64,000 nucleotides of DNA from Paeniglutamicibacter sulfureus. Its GTDB lineage: Bacteria; Actinomycetota; Actinomycetes; Actinomycetales; Micrococcaceae. Positions within the stretch are counted from its first letter, which is position 1. The number at the start of each line of letters is the position of its first letter. Below are positions 53,555 through 62,583 of this stretch, in pieces. The position numbers and the translations under genes are program-made. The notes under the pieces are model-generated. The model was not told where the DNA came from, did not search any database, and was given only the letters and a program-made list of their open reading frames with translations. The stretch is taken from positions 2,418,001 through 2,482,000 of the forward strand of contig NZ_BAAAWO010000001.1 in the NCBI RefSeq assembly GCF_039535115.1, written 5' to 3'.

Positions 53555-54405
53555 GGCGTCACCTTTGAATAGATGGACTTATCGATCACCGGGAGTCGGT
53601 GTGGTTGACGGCCCAGCCGCGGCGCCGCTTCCAAAAGGCCTTGGGTGTAACCAGATTTCGGGTTGGTAATGACTTCTTGGGTAGCGCCCTGCTCCATTTC
53701 GTATCCATCCAGCATGACGACGACGTCGTCGGTATATTGCGACACCAAACCAAGGTCGTGACTGATCAGGACCAATGCCAGGTCGAGGTCATCGCGCAAT
53801 TTCAGCAGCAAATCCAGGATCTGTTTTTGAATAGTGGCGTCCAGGGCGGTTGTCGGTTCATCTGCGAGCAGCAGGGCCGGGTTGCAAGAAATACTCATTG
53901 CGATCATGACGCGTTGTCGCATGCCCCCGGAGAGCTGGTGAACACAGGATCCCAGTACACCTCGCGTCGGAGGAATCCCCACGAGATCCAGCAGCTCACT
54001 GGCGCGATTATGTGCCTGTTTTTTGTCCAGGCCCAAGTGCATACGCATGGGACGAATCATTTGCTCGCCAATAGTCATCGTCGGGTGCAGCGCACTCATT
54101 GGTTCTTGAAAAATGAAGCCGATCTCGGAACCGCTTAGTTTGCGCCGTTCTGCATGAGTCGCTGTGAGCAGATCCTTGCCCTTGTACAAGATTTTGCCCG
54201 AAGCAACCGCTACATCCGGCAGGATCCCCATGATCGCGGTGGCAGTCATGGATTTTCCGGAACCGGATTCGCCGACAACGCCCAGTGTCTTCCCCGCTTC
54301 AAGCGAGAAGCTCAGCGAATGAACGACTCTGCTTGGACCTTCTGGCTTGAGGATGTCGACGTTCAGGTCGCAAACTTCGAGTAACACTTTTTCACCTACG
54401 CGCAT
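53551..54405 (-). CDS. Opp/Dpp-type ABC transporter ATP-binding protein (OppD/DppD-like)
   Basis: 284 residues. Walker [11 protein letters not shown], signature [13 protein letters not shown], Walker [13 protein letters not shown], switch SHDLGLV. Pairs with the adjacent ATPase to power the two permeases. Within the low-GC island. Confidence 0.93.
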   Translation of the reverse strand: MRVGEKVLLEVCDLNVDILKPEGPSRVVHSLSFSLEAGKTLGVVGESGSGKSMTATAIMGILPDVAVASGKILYKGKDLLTATHAERRKLSGSEIGFIFQEPMSALHPTMTIGEQMIRPMRMHLGLDKKQAHNRASELLDLVGIPPTRGVLGSCVHQLSGGMRQRVMIAMSISCNPALLLADEPTTALDATIQKQILDLLLKLRDDLDLALVLISHDLGLVSQYTDDVVVMLDGYEMEQGATQEVITNPKSGYTQGLLEAAPRLGRQPHRLPVIDKSIYSKVTP

Positions 54406-54409
54406 GGCG

Positions 54410-55363
54410 CTAGTCCTTGCTGTCTATACGGATACGCGGATCGATCAGTGCACAGACCACATCCACCAAGAGATTCACCAACACAAAGATGATGGCAATG
54501 AGGAAAATGCATCCTTCGATGAGCGGGTAGTCACGGCGATCTACGGCTGTGAGCAGGAGCTTGCCCAATCCTGGAAGCGAGAAGACGTTTTCGGTAACTA
54601 CTGCGCCTCCGAGCAATGAAGCCATGGAAAGCCCAACCACCGTAACGACCGGTACCAGCGCCGCGCGGAACACATACTTTCCAGTAATGGTCTTCTCGCC
54701 AAGGCCCTGAGCACGCGCGGTATTGACGAAAGGCTGGAATTTCGCATCCAGGACGCCATTACGTGAATACCTGAAGAGCGTGGCCGCCTCCAGGACGCCC
54801 AGCGCCAGGGCCGGCATCGCCATGAAGGAGAGAAACTGAACGAAGTTTTCCGTTGGGGCCACATAGCCGGCGACAGGGAACCATCGTAAGATCACACCGA
54901 ACACCAAGACCATCAAGATGGCCAGCCAGAACGTCGGCATGGCAATGCCGACCGCCGAACCAACGACCATGGCCTTATCCGTGATCTTTGATGTGGTTGA
55001 TGCCGCAATCGCTCCCAGAAGTGGTCCAAGCAAGACGGCAACAATCAATGCCAGAACGGCAAGTTGGGCAGTCACTGTGGCTGCAGCAAGTACTAGCTCG
55101 CTCACCGGGGCCCGGAGAAATATCGAGTCCCCGAAATCGAATCGCACCATACGTCCGAGCCAGACAATGAATTGAAGGATGATGGGCTCGTTGAGTCCCA
55201 TCTCTTCTCGAAGCTTTTCAATGTCAGTAGCAGTGGCTTCTTCGCCAAGGATGACCGCGGCGGGGTCTCCGGGAGTCAGCCGCAGCAATACGAAGAGCAG
55301 AACCATGGGCACGGCGATGGTTGGCAGCAACGCCAATAGGCGCTTGAGAATGTAATTGAGCAT
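54410..55363 (-). CDS. Opp/Dpp-type ABC permease (OppB/DppB-like)
   Basis: 317 residues, six hydrophobic segments, N-terminal LNYILKRLLALLPTIAVPMV and the EAA-loop region (TARAQGLGEKTITGKYVFRA) that docks the ATPase. Overlaps the upstream permease stop by a base (TAATG-type junction). Confidence 0.93.
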   Translation of the reverse strand: MLNYILKRLLALLPTIAVPMVLLFVLLRLTPGDPAAVILGEEATATDIEKLREEMGLNEPIILQFIVWLGRMVRFDFGDSIFLRAPVSELVLAAATVTAQLAVLALIVAVLLGPLLGAIAASTTSKITDKAMVVGSAVGIAMPTFWLAILMVLVFGVILRWFPVAGYVAPTENFVQFLSFMAMPALALGVLEAATLFRYSRNGVLDAKFQPFVNTARAQGLGEKTITGKYVFRAALVPVVTVVGLSMASLLGGAVVTENVFSLPGLGKLLLTAVDRRDYPLIEGCIFLIAIIFVLVNLLVDVVCALIDPRIRIDSKD

Positions 55364-56247
55364 TAGTGCTGTCCTTCCTTTGACGTGACCTTGGCAAGTG
55401 GCTTGAGTTTTGCGAGGCCCGCGATGCGGCGTGCTCGAGGATCCATGGAGTCTCGCAGCCCGTCACCTAGGAGAATGAGGCCCAGCACCGTAACCAAAAT
55501 GGCCGCACCGGGGAAGACGCCGATCCACCAGGCAACGGCGATGTATTTCTGCGCGGCCGAGAGGCTGGCACCCCAGCTCGGTACTTCGGGTGGGATTCCG
55601 ATGCCCAAGAAGCTCAAGGCGGCGATGGAGAGCACAGTTGCAGCGAAACCCATTGTTGCTTGAACGATCAGGACGGAGACGGCTTCTGGGGCAACATATT
55701 TGGACAGAATCCAAGAGTCCTTGGCACCCATTGCCCGGGCGGATTCGACCATGGGAGTCGATTTCACGCTGAGTGATGCCGAACGAACCACGCGCGCAAT
55801 CGGGGGAATCAAGACCACTGTTAGTCCGAAGACCACCGGCCCTACGCCCCGGCCTAGAACGCCAACCAGGCTCATAACCAAAATGATGTTTGGGAACGAC
55901 ATCATCCCATCGATGATGCGCATGACCACTGCATCAACCTTTGGGAAGTACCCGCAGATGATTCCGATCAGGTAACCGATGACTATGGCCAGGACCGTAC
56001 AAAGCGCGGAGATTCCGAGGGCAGTTTGGGCACCAAAGAGCAGCATGGTCCACATGTCGCGCCCTTGGTCATCAGTACCCAGCGGGAATGCCGCTTGGGG
56101 CGCTTTCAGCCGGTTTACCGGATCGACAAAATTTGGGTCCCCGCCAAGAACCGGCGCTAACAGGGCTAGGCAGGCCACCAGCAAAATGATGACTGCACCC
56201 GTCATCGCTGAGGGGTCCCTTAGCAGGGCCTTTAATGTTGGTTTCAT
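55363..56247 (-). CDS. Opp/Dpp-type ABC permease (OppC/DppC-like)
   Basis: 294 residues, N-terminal LLRDPSAMTGAVIILLVACL, ATPase-docking loop SARAMGAKDSWILSKYVAPE and C-terminal SWGASLSAAQKYIAVAWWIG. Completes the heterodimeric membrane part. In this operon layout the two permeases lie between binding protein and ATPases. Confidence 0.93.
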   Translation of the reverse strand: MKPTLKALLRDPSAMTGAVIILLVACLALLAPVLGGDPNFVDPVNRLKAPQAAFPLGTDDQGRDMWTMLLFGAQTALGISALCTVLAIVIGYLIGIICGYFPKVDAVVMRIIDGMMSFPNIILVMSLVGVLGRGVGPVVFGLTVVLIPPIARVVRSASLSVKSTPMVESARAMGAKDSWILSKYVAPEAVSVLIVQATMGFAATVLSIAALSFLGIGIPPEVPSWGASLSAAQKYIAVAWWIGVFPGAAILVTVLGLILLGDGLRDSMDPRARRIAGLAKLKPLAKVTSKEGQH

Positions 56248-56300
56248 GTTTCTCTTCTTATCCGCGAACGATCAACAGCGAGATTTCTTGCGCAGGCTGG

Positions 56301-56343
56301 GGGTGGTTCCGTCATCTTGAATCACACGGAGACGGAACCACCC
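56301..56343 (-). terminator. Hairpin between binding-protein gene and permease genes
   Basis: GGGTGGTTCCGTC (56301-56313) pairs perfectly with GACGGAACCACCC (56331-56343). On the minus strand it begins 20 nt after the binding-protein stop. Such hairpins usually raise the ratio of binding protein to permease. Confidence 0.8.
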
Positions 56344-56363
56344 GCCCACACCCTCGGGTGTGC

Positions 56364-57930
56364 TTAGTTGCCGATCCATACGTTATAGAAGCCGCGCACA
56401 GTCCCTTGCGTCGGTTCAAACCCACCGATACTGGCTCCGATGACGCTCAACCGCGGTTCGTGCCCGAGCTTCACAAATGGCAGCTCGTCCCAGATCAGCT
56501 GTTGCATTTCATTCCAGGCAGGCAGACGGGCTTCGATGTTTTTGCCCGCAGTGACATCAGCCATCAACGACTTCTTTTCATCCGTGGTCCACCATCCCGG
56601 GAAATCGTCGTTGAGGAACACTACTGTCAGCGGATCCGAATAGGCGGTACCGCCGGCAAGGAAAATATCCCACTTGGAGGGATCAGTGCGGGCGGAGCCG
56701 AAGGTGGCCGCATCCATGGCCTGCAGGTCCACTACAAAACCGATGCCTTCCAGCTGCTGCTTGAGCAGGGGGCCGTAGCCATCGGAGTCGGGACGGTAGA
56801 GCACACGGACCGGAGTGCCGTCGTATCCTGCCTCTTGAAGCAAAGCCTTACCGGCATCAACACTTCTGTTCTTGTAAATGTCTGCACCGGCATCCGAATA
56901 CCATGGCGAGCCCTTGGGGAACAGGCTCGAGTCATCAGCAAAGTACTCGGTCCCGCCAAGTTGCTGGGTGGCAATCGCTACCGGATCTACGGAGTTCAAT
57001 ACCGCCTGGCGCATTTTCAGATCTGCCATCAGTCCGGATTTGTTGTTCAGTTGCAGCAGCGAGAATCCAGCGCCCTCACTCACCACTGGTTCCAGTGATG
57101 GGTCCGCCTCATAGACAGAAAGCTGATCCATGCTCATGAACTGTGGAACGATGTGCGCCTGACCGGTACGAACTTGGTTCAGGGCATTGGCGTCGTTAAA
57201 GGGGATGAACTTAATCGTGTCAGCATAGGCTGTCTTGGCCCCGGTTGCACCATCTGCTTTTTCGCTGCGTGCGGCGTAGTCGTCAAAACGCGTGATCGAG
57301 GTTGCCAGGGACGGTGGCGAAGTTGTCCAGCTTGTAGGGACCGGTGCAATCCAGTGAGGTCAGGTCCTTTGAACCGGCCGCTTCCAATGAAGCGGCTGAC
57401 ATGATGTAGGCACCAGTGTCCGGTGTTGCCAGCAGCGCTGGGATGGCACCCGACGGTTGGTTCGTGGAGATGGAAACGGTCAGCGGGCCAGCCGCCGAAA
57501 TTTCCTTGGTCAATGAGCTGAACAGCTCACCGGCATCCCCGCTGCCATAACGCTCCAGCGAGGCGACCACATCAGCTGCCGTCAGTTCGCCGCCGCCATG
57601 GAATTTGACGCCTTCACGAATCTTGATGGTGTAAACACCGGTCTGTTCGTCATACTCGTAGCTTTCGGCAAGCCCGTTGTCCACCGTGGTGTTCGCTGCG
57701 TTGGCAAAGAGGCCCTCGCACGTTGAGGCTGCAACCATCCAGTTCGACCGCGAGGTCGTTACATATGGGTCGATCATCGCTGGGAGTGATGCAACGACAA
57801 GCTCACCACCGGTAACCGGTTCGCTGGATCCGGCAGCAGCATCCGAGCTTGGTCCGCCGCCGCAGGCAGAGAGTGCCATTGCGGCACAGAGCAGAGTGCC
57901 GATCTTCACAGCACTACGTTTCGAAATCAT
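56364..57930 (-). pseudogene. Extracellular solute-binding lipoprotein (family 5) gene with a frameshift
   Basis: Starts at ATG 57930 (AAAGG upstream) with a lipoprotein signal ending MALSACGGG. The frame runs to about residue 215 (LDCTGPYKLDNFATVPG) and stops at a TGA near 57288. The correct continuation lies one frame over: TRFDDYAARSEKADG, then IKFIPFNDANALNQVRTGQA and MSMDQLSVYE, ending at 56364 with RGFYNVWIGN. One single-base indel near 57300 explains everything; otherwise the gene is intact at ~520 residues. Either the transporter has lost its receptor recently or the base is a sequencing error. Confidence 0.88.
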
Positions 57931-58013
57931 GGCGCAGCCTTTCAATAAATTCCAGGTGGGGAGCCCGCGAGTGGGGTTCAATCAGAGTAGGGGGTTTCGA
58001 ATGTGACACCCGT

Positions 58014-58041
58014 TTCATTTACCGCAGTCGCGGTAAATGAA
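58014..58041. promoter_or_regulatory. 12-bp-arm palindrome upstream of the ABC operon
   Basis: TTCATTTACCGC (58014-58025) pairs perfectly with GCGGTAAATGAA (58030-58041), 4-bp spacer, 84 bp before the binding-protein start. Position suits an operator; as RNA it would also fold. The candidate regulator is the truncated DUF5937/ArsR protein. Confidence 0.6.
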
Positions 58042-58149
58042 GAGTATGCAGGGCCTGGGGGTTGGTTTCCATCCAAAATTCTTGATCGTCCGGGACATCA
58101 GAAGTACATGTCGACAGCCAACAATGATCTGCACCGTGAACCGTCCTGT

Positions 58150-58700
58150 GGTCGGCCCCTTCATTCGGGTTTTCTCCGCAGCCATATCGCCCACGAGCTG
58201 GAACACCACTGAGGCCGATAGCCGTGTCACCATCGGAGTACGCCAGATCCACGACGAAGTGAGTTGTGGTACCGGGTGAACAAAACCGGGCAGGTGGGTC
58301 ACATAATCGTTCAGGACCCCTCAGGACGCTGATACCGATGACTACTTTTTCACCACCGATCTCACTGCCAGCGCGGTGCACGTCCTCTCTCGTCATGCTG
58401 CTGCACGCTGGAGGATCGAGGTCCCGTTCCGGGATGCCACGTAAGACCTCGGCGGGCACGACCCGCAGTCCCGATAGCGGCATGGGCCCGAACGGGCAGC
58501 CGCACCGTCACCATGGTTGCATGCCGCCACATGGTGCTGGTATCTGGAAGCCCACCCTGACGGGCGGACGGCGATCGTCCGGCCGTGGGACCGATCCAAG
58601 GCCGGCCCAAGATTCATCGCTTGTCCCGCCGCGCTACGACGGGCGATATGGTCCCGCAATGTTCCGCGAACCGGCCGAGCGGTGGAATTTGGCATTGATA
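58150..58700 (+). mobile_element. Decayed DDE transposase (IS4/IS701-like), C-terminal part
   Basis: One frame reads LWYRVNKTGQVGHIIVQDPS, then DDYFFTTDLTASAVHVLSRH, WRIEVPFRDA, then a TAA, DLGGHDPQSR, a TAG, and GPERAAA ... WLHAATWCWYLEAHPDG ... WDRSKAGPRF. This is the region around the catalytic Glu of the Y-R-E-K signature. The Lys codon has become ACG and the next Gln codon TAA. Several further stops lie upstream of 58330. No terminal inverted repeats or target duplication were found. It marks the right edge of the lower-GC island. Confidence 0.82.
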
Positions 58701-58773
58701 CGCGCGCCCGACCGCACACCCACCGGCGTCACCGTGGGGCAACCGGAAAATGCTGTCGGGTCATGCGGGGATT

Positions 58774-58995
58774 TAGCCGGCGCAGTCCAGTTGGAAGGCC
58801 TCCAGGCGTGCCTGCATTTCCCAATACGGCGTGGCGGTCGGGATCGGCATGCCGTCGCGCAGGGCGTTGACACTCTCCACTGCGGCGTCCACCGCGGCGC
58901 GGTACGGCAAGGATCCGGAGCTGACACGACGCACGCCCAGCTTCCCCAGTTCGGCAACGCCCAGCGTGGGATGGGGACTCCGGCCACGCGCACCA
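58774..58995 (-). pseudogene. 3' remnant of an isocitrate-lyase/PEP-mutase family gene
   Basis: On the minus strand the frame ending at TAA 58774-58776 reads ELGKLGVRRVSSGSLPYRAA, VDAAVESVNALRDG and TPYWEMQARLEAFQ, matching the C-terminus of PEP-mutase/2-methylisocitrate-lyase-like proteins. Sequence further upstream (to ~59090) contains frame changes and no clear barrel motifs, so only the tail survives. Confidence 0.6.
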
Positions 58996-59166
58996 GACCT
59001 TCGTGCGGCGCGCTACGGAGAATGGGCAGAATATCAATGCCTTCAAGGAGGGCCGGCCACTGAGCAATACCTTCAAGCGCTTCTAGTCCCGCTGCATTTT
59101 GCTGACTTTCTATCCGTGGTGGTTTACGCTCGCCACGTATCGGCACAGGCAACGGAGGGATCTTTC

Positions 59167-59619
59167 ATGGAACATGACCGAGAAAAACCGAGTCCGGATC
59201 ATGTGGCGCCGCCGGGCACTTCGGAAGGCACTATCAGGGCAATGGGCAAACTCTCCGAGGCCTTTGAAGTCATTGAAGAGGCGCGCGGGAATCTCTACCG
59301 TTTTCATCGCCTCACCGGCAGGGCAGACCTGGCACTGGGAGAGGCGGTGGACCTGTTCAGAGAGGCAGGACACGAGGAGATTGCAAAGGAGTTGCAGGAC
59401 AGCCTAGTGGGACGCAATGTTTTGGAAGGCCGCTGGACCTTCCAGATCATGGAGGAATACGACGATGGGTACTACAACGATTTCAAGTCCCTTGAGCAGG
59501 GGATCCGCGAACAGCTCGTGCAGGGACGCCGCCACCTTTTCGAGGCCCAAATGAAGGAAGAGCGCCGCACCCACGGCCGACGCCACCATGAGGCAACCGC
59601 ACCGAAGGAGCCCACGTAG
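59167..59619 (+). CDS. Conserved hypothetical protein, actinobacterial
   Basis: 150 residues from ATG 59167 with GGAGGG upstream. Mostly helical and charged; GKLSEAFEVIEEARGNLYRF and FREAGHEEIAKELQDSLVGR look like a helical bundle, and IMEEYDDGYYNDFKSLEQGI follows. The C-terminal ~30 residues are Arg/His-rich. No signal peptide, membrane segment or catalytic motif. I do not recognise a characterised family. The promoter-proximal ribosome site and consistent codon use support a real gene. Confidence 0.75.
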   Translation: MEHDREKPSPDHVAPPGTSEGTIRAMGKLSEAFEVIEEARGNLYRFHRLTGRADLALGEAVDLFREAGHEEIAKELQDSLVGRNVLEGRWTFQIMEEYDDGYYNDFKSLEQGIREQLVQGRRHLFEAQMKEERRTHGRRHHEATAPKEPT

Positions 59620-59827
59620 GCAGACGCCGGCCGGTTCGGCATCGGCTCCGGTGGAGCCGCGGAACAGCGCATTGCCGGAGACTCCGCGCCCCCAACATTT
59701 CGTCCTCGGTCACCGGCTGCTGCTTCGTTGTTCCCGGACAGGGCGGGATTCAGCAGGCTTGCTCGTTCACCTAATATTTGGCCAGCAGCTATGGACGATG
59801 CCGTGGCTCCCGTGTTGGACTGTCCCC

Positions 59828-60430
59828 ATGACTCAATACAACATTGGTTATATCGTCGGTTCCCTGTCCACCGGATCCATCAACCGCACTCTTTCCAAGG
59901 CGTTGATCAAGCTCGCTCCGGACAACCTTCAATTCACCGAGATCTCCATCAAGGATCTCCCGTTGTACAACTACGATTTCGACGCCAGCTACCCTCCGGA
60001 GGGCACGGCATTCAAGCAGGCCGTAGAGTCTTCGGACGGCCTGCTGTTCGTCTCCCCCGAATACAACCGTTCCATCCCCGGCGCGTTGAAGAACGCCATC
60101 GACTGGGGATCACGTCCCTGGGGCGCCAACTCCTTCGCCCGCAAACCCAGCGGGATCATCGGTGCCTCCGTCGGTGCCATCGGCACCGCGGTCATGCAAT
60201 CGAACATGCGCAGCGTGCTCAGCTTCCTCGATGCCCCGCAGCTGAACTCCCCCGAGGCTTACATCGCCTTCAAGCCCGAGATCTTCGATGATGAAGGCAA
60301 CGTCTCCGACAGCGGGACGGCCGATTTCCTCGGCCACTACATGAGTGAATTCGGCGCATTCGTCGCACGCGTCCTTGACGCCAACGCCGAAGGCCACATC
60401 GGCGATGTGGACCCGGTCGAAGCGCCATAG
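59828..60430 (+). CDS. NADPH-dependent FMN reductase (flavodoxin-like quinone reductase)
   Basis: 200 residues from ATG 59828. Phosphate-binding loop GSLSTGSINRTLSKAL near residue 12, flavin-contact FVSPEYNRSIPGALKNAIDW near 75-95, then SFARKPSGIIGAS. This is the ArsH/ChrR/YieF-like group reducing FMN, quinones or metal ions in the cytoplasm. Monocistronic and followed by a strong terminator. Confidence 0.9.
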   Translation: MTQYNIGYIVGSLSTGSINRTLSKALIKLAPDNLQFTEISIKDLPLYNYDFDASYPPEGTAFKQAVESSDGLLFVSPEYNRSIPGALKNAIDWGSRPWGANSFARKPSGIIGASVGAIGTAVMQSNMRSVLSFLDAPQLNSPEAYIAFKPEIFDDEGNVSDSGTADFLGHYMSEFGAFVARVLDANAEGHIGDVDPVEAP

Positions 60431-60448
60431 TAGTAGCCATCATCCAAT

Positions 60449-60484
60449 AGTGCTGGGATCGGGCCGGAGCCCGATCCCAGCACT
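60449..60484. terminator. Bidirectional terminator, 16-bp arms
   Basis: AGTGCTGGGATCGGGC (60449-60464) pairs with GCCCGATCCCAGCACT (60469-60484), followed by TT; between convergent genes. Confidence 0.92.
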
Positions 60485-60499
60485 TTGTCGTTCTCTCCG

Positions 60500-62047
60500 T
60501 CAGTCGCGGAAGCGGGCGAACACCTTATACATGTAGTCGCTGCCCTGGCGCAGCGCCTCGACATAGATGCGCTCGTCATTGCCGTGCATTCCGATGAGCT
60601 GGTCGTTGTCCAGCACGTAGGGGTAGACGCCGTAGCCGGGAATACCGCGGGCGCGCCACGGGGCCAGGGAGGTGCCGGCCTCGAAGAGCGCCGGCGCGAA
60701 GGCCGCATCCGGGTAGGTCTCCTCCGCCGCTTCGCCCAAGGCCTTGAACAGCGGGGTGTCGATGTCCGCCGGCGGCGTGGCCCAGGTCTTGTCGAGTTCG
60801 GCCAGCGTTTCCTCCTCGCTCACTCCCTCGGTCACGGCCAGCGCCACCTCCACGTCGCGTGCGGCCATCATCTCGCGCACCTGCGCCAGGAACTCGCGCG
60901 GCTTCTGCCCGCCGGGGATCGCCCGGCAGTTGATGCGCACGTGGGCCGAGGAGGGAATCACGTTCTCCTTGTAGCCGGCGTCCTCGATCACGAAGGCATG
61001 CGTGGTGCGCAGCAGGGCGCTGTGCAGCCACGGGTAGTTGGACTTGGACACCATGACGCGGGCCGCGCGCTCGCGGGCGTTCTGGCTGCGGGCAGAGAGC
61101 AGCAATTCGACTGCACGCTTGAATCCGGCGTCCTCCGAGGCCTTGGCAAGGGCGGAGAAGTACTCGCGGGTAACCTCCGTGAGGTGGACCGGCGCCTGCC
61201 AGTCGCCGAGTTCGGCCACCGCGCGGGAGAGCGCGACGATGGCGGAGTCGGGCTTGGGCTTGGAGGAGTGGGTCGCTGTCCCGCCAGCGGTCAGATCCAG
61301 GTTGAAGTAGACCTTGTCCTGCCGGGTGGCGGTGATGAGCATCGGCGTAGTCTTGTCCTTCTGCGCCAGGAACCAGCCGCCCTCGGTCAGCACCATACCG
61401 GCGTCCAGCTTGTCCCAGTGGTTGGCGGCCAGCCACCGCGAGCCGAAGGATCCGGCCTCCTCGTCGCAATCGGTAAGCACGATGATGTCCCGGTCGAACG
61501 TGGCACCTTCGGAGATGTGCCGCAGCAGCGCACTGATGGTGGCCGAGTTGGCGCCCTTCATGTCCAGGGCCCCACGCCCGTAGACCTCGCCGTCGCGCAC
61601 CTCTCCGGAAAACGGATCCACTGTCCAGTTCTCCCGTTCCACCGGCACAACGTCGGAGTGGCCGAGAATGAGCAACGGCTTCTCGGTGCCCGTTCCGGGG
61701 ATGCGCGCAATCAGGTGGACGTTGTTCGGTTGCGGGGTGTCGATGATTTCCACGGGAATGCCCGCGTTCTCCCACACGGCCTTGAGCATCTCGGCATGCG
61801 GCCGGGTGTCGGCGCCCTGACCGAAGTTCTGCGTGTCGAAGCGGAGCATTCGCTGGAGCAGGTCGAGTGCGTCCTTGTCTGCTTCCGGCACCGCCGAGGC
61901 GGCCGCTGCGGGATGGGCCCCGGTTGTCGAGGCAAAGACTCCCCCGCCGACAACGCCGGCGGCACCCAGCGCGGCAACGCCTCCCAGGAATGTGCGGCGG
62001 CGCAGCTGCGTCTTTGCGGCCTCGCCCAAATCACGTGTGATGTCCAT
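60500..62047 (-). CDS. Tat-exported M20 peptidase/carboxypeptidase-like hydrolase
   Basis: 515 residues from ATG 62047, GAGGG upstream. The N-terminus has a twin-arginine signal (LRRRTFLGGVAALG, then AHPAAAA). M20 metal motifs follow: LLILGHSDVVPVE, YGRGALDMKG, DCDEEAGSFGS, and the late GMHGNDERIYVE. Export by Tat means it folds and acquires metal inside and acts outside the membrane, trimming peptides or N-acyl amino acids. Divergent from the MFS gene across ~540 bp. Confidence 0.9.
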   Translation of the reverse strand: MDITRDLGEAAKTQLRRRTFLGGVAALGAAGVVGGGVFASTTGAHPAAAASAVPEADKDALDLLQRMLRFDTQNFGQGADTRPHAEMLKAVWENAGIPVEIIDTPQPNNVHLIARIPGTGTEKPLLILGHSDVVPVERENWTVDPFSGEVRDGEVYGRGALDMKGANSATISALLRHISEGATFDRDIIVLTDCDEEAGSFGSRWLAANHWDKLDAGMVLTEGGWFLAQKDKTTPMLITATRQDKVYFNLDLTAGGTATHSSKPKPDSAIVALSRAVAELGDWQAPVHLTEVTREYFSALAKASEDAGFKRAVELLLSARSQNARERAARVMVSKSNYPWLHSALLRTTHAFVIEDAGYKENVIPSSAHVRINCRAIPGGQKPREFLAQVREMMAARDVEVALAVTEGVSEEETLAELDKTWATPPADIDTPLFKALGEAAEETYPDAAFAPALFEAGTSLAPWRARGIPGYGVYPYVLDNDQLIGMHGNDERIYVEALRQGSDYMYKVFARFRD

Positions 62048-62583
62048 GTTTATACCCTCTTTGGTCTTGTGCAGTGCGAGTGCAAGACCCACGCTTGCCG
62101 AGCGTCCCCGCACTGGTCAATGGGTGACCGTCGTCACAAGCGCCAAGCGGCCCCGAATGCGAGACGAACGGCGCGCGGGACCCAATCGTGACGACAATGC
62201 GACGCCAAAACCGCACTGACATGGGTTTCGACCTATTCGGCGACGGCTCGGGAGGGCATGTGGTGCAGACTCAGGCCGGTCGGCGATATTCTCGCCCTGG
62301 AACGGATGGAGGCAGGTATTTTCTTCCCTGAGGCTCGGGTAGCGGGCGAGATTTGGCAAGCACATTTCTCCGGTTTCCTTCTAGGCTTGCCATTAGTTAC
62401 CTGTATGGCGGAGATTCTGTCCAAGATTTCCCGCCATCTTCGACGTCGCACCATCAGCCGGAGTCTGTAGACCGGAGCCCACCCGACGATCCGTTTCCAC
62501 GGGAATCGCGTGACATACTTCGACCAACTGACCTGGATGTGCAACCGTTGGATCAGCCCCGCCCTTGCCAGAAAGCCAAGCCC
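62048..62583. other. Long divergent leader between M20 peptidase and MFS genes
   Basis: About 535 bp without a convincing gene. GTGAC-CGTC-GTCAC at 62124-62137 is a small dyad ~80 bp before the peptidase start. CTCGCCC (62291-62297) can pair with GGGCGAG (62344-62350) around a ~46-nt loop that contains a second possible stem, so a structured leader RNA is possible, but no riboswitch class was recognised. Confidence 0.4.

Noticed and set aside
58019..58483. 154-codon minus-strand frame next to the ABC operon
   Set aside because: Antisense to the transposase relic, whose plus-strand homology is clear.
62233..62544. 103-codon minus-strand frame in the long divergent leader
   Set aside because: No ribosome site or family features and it would run through the leader of the MFS gene.
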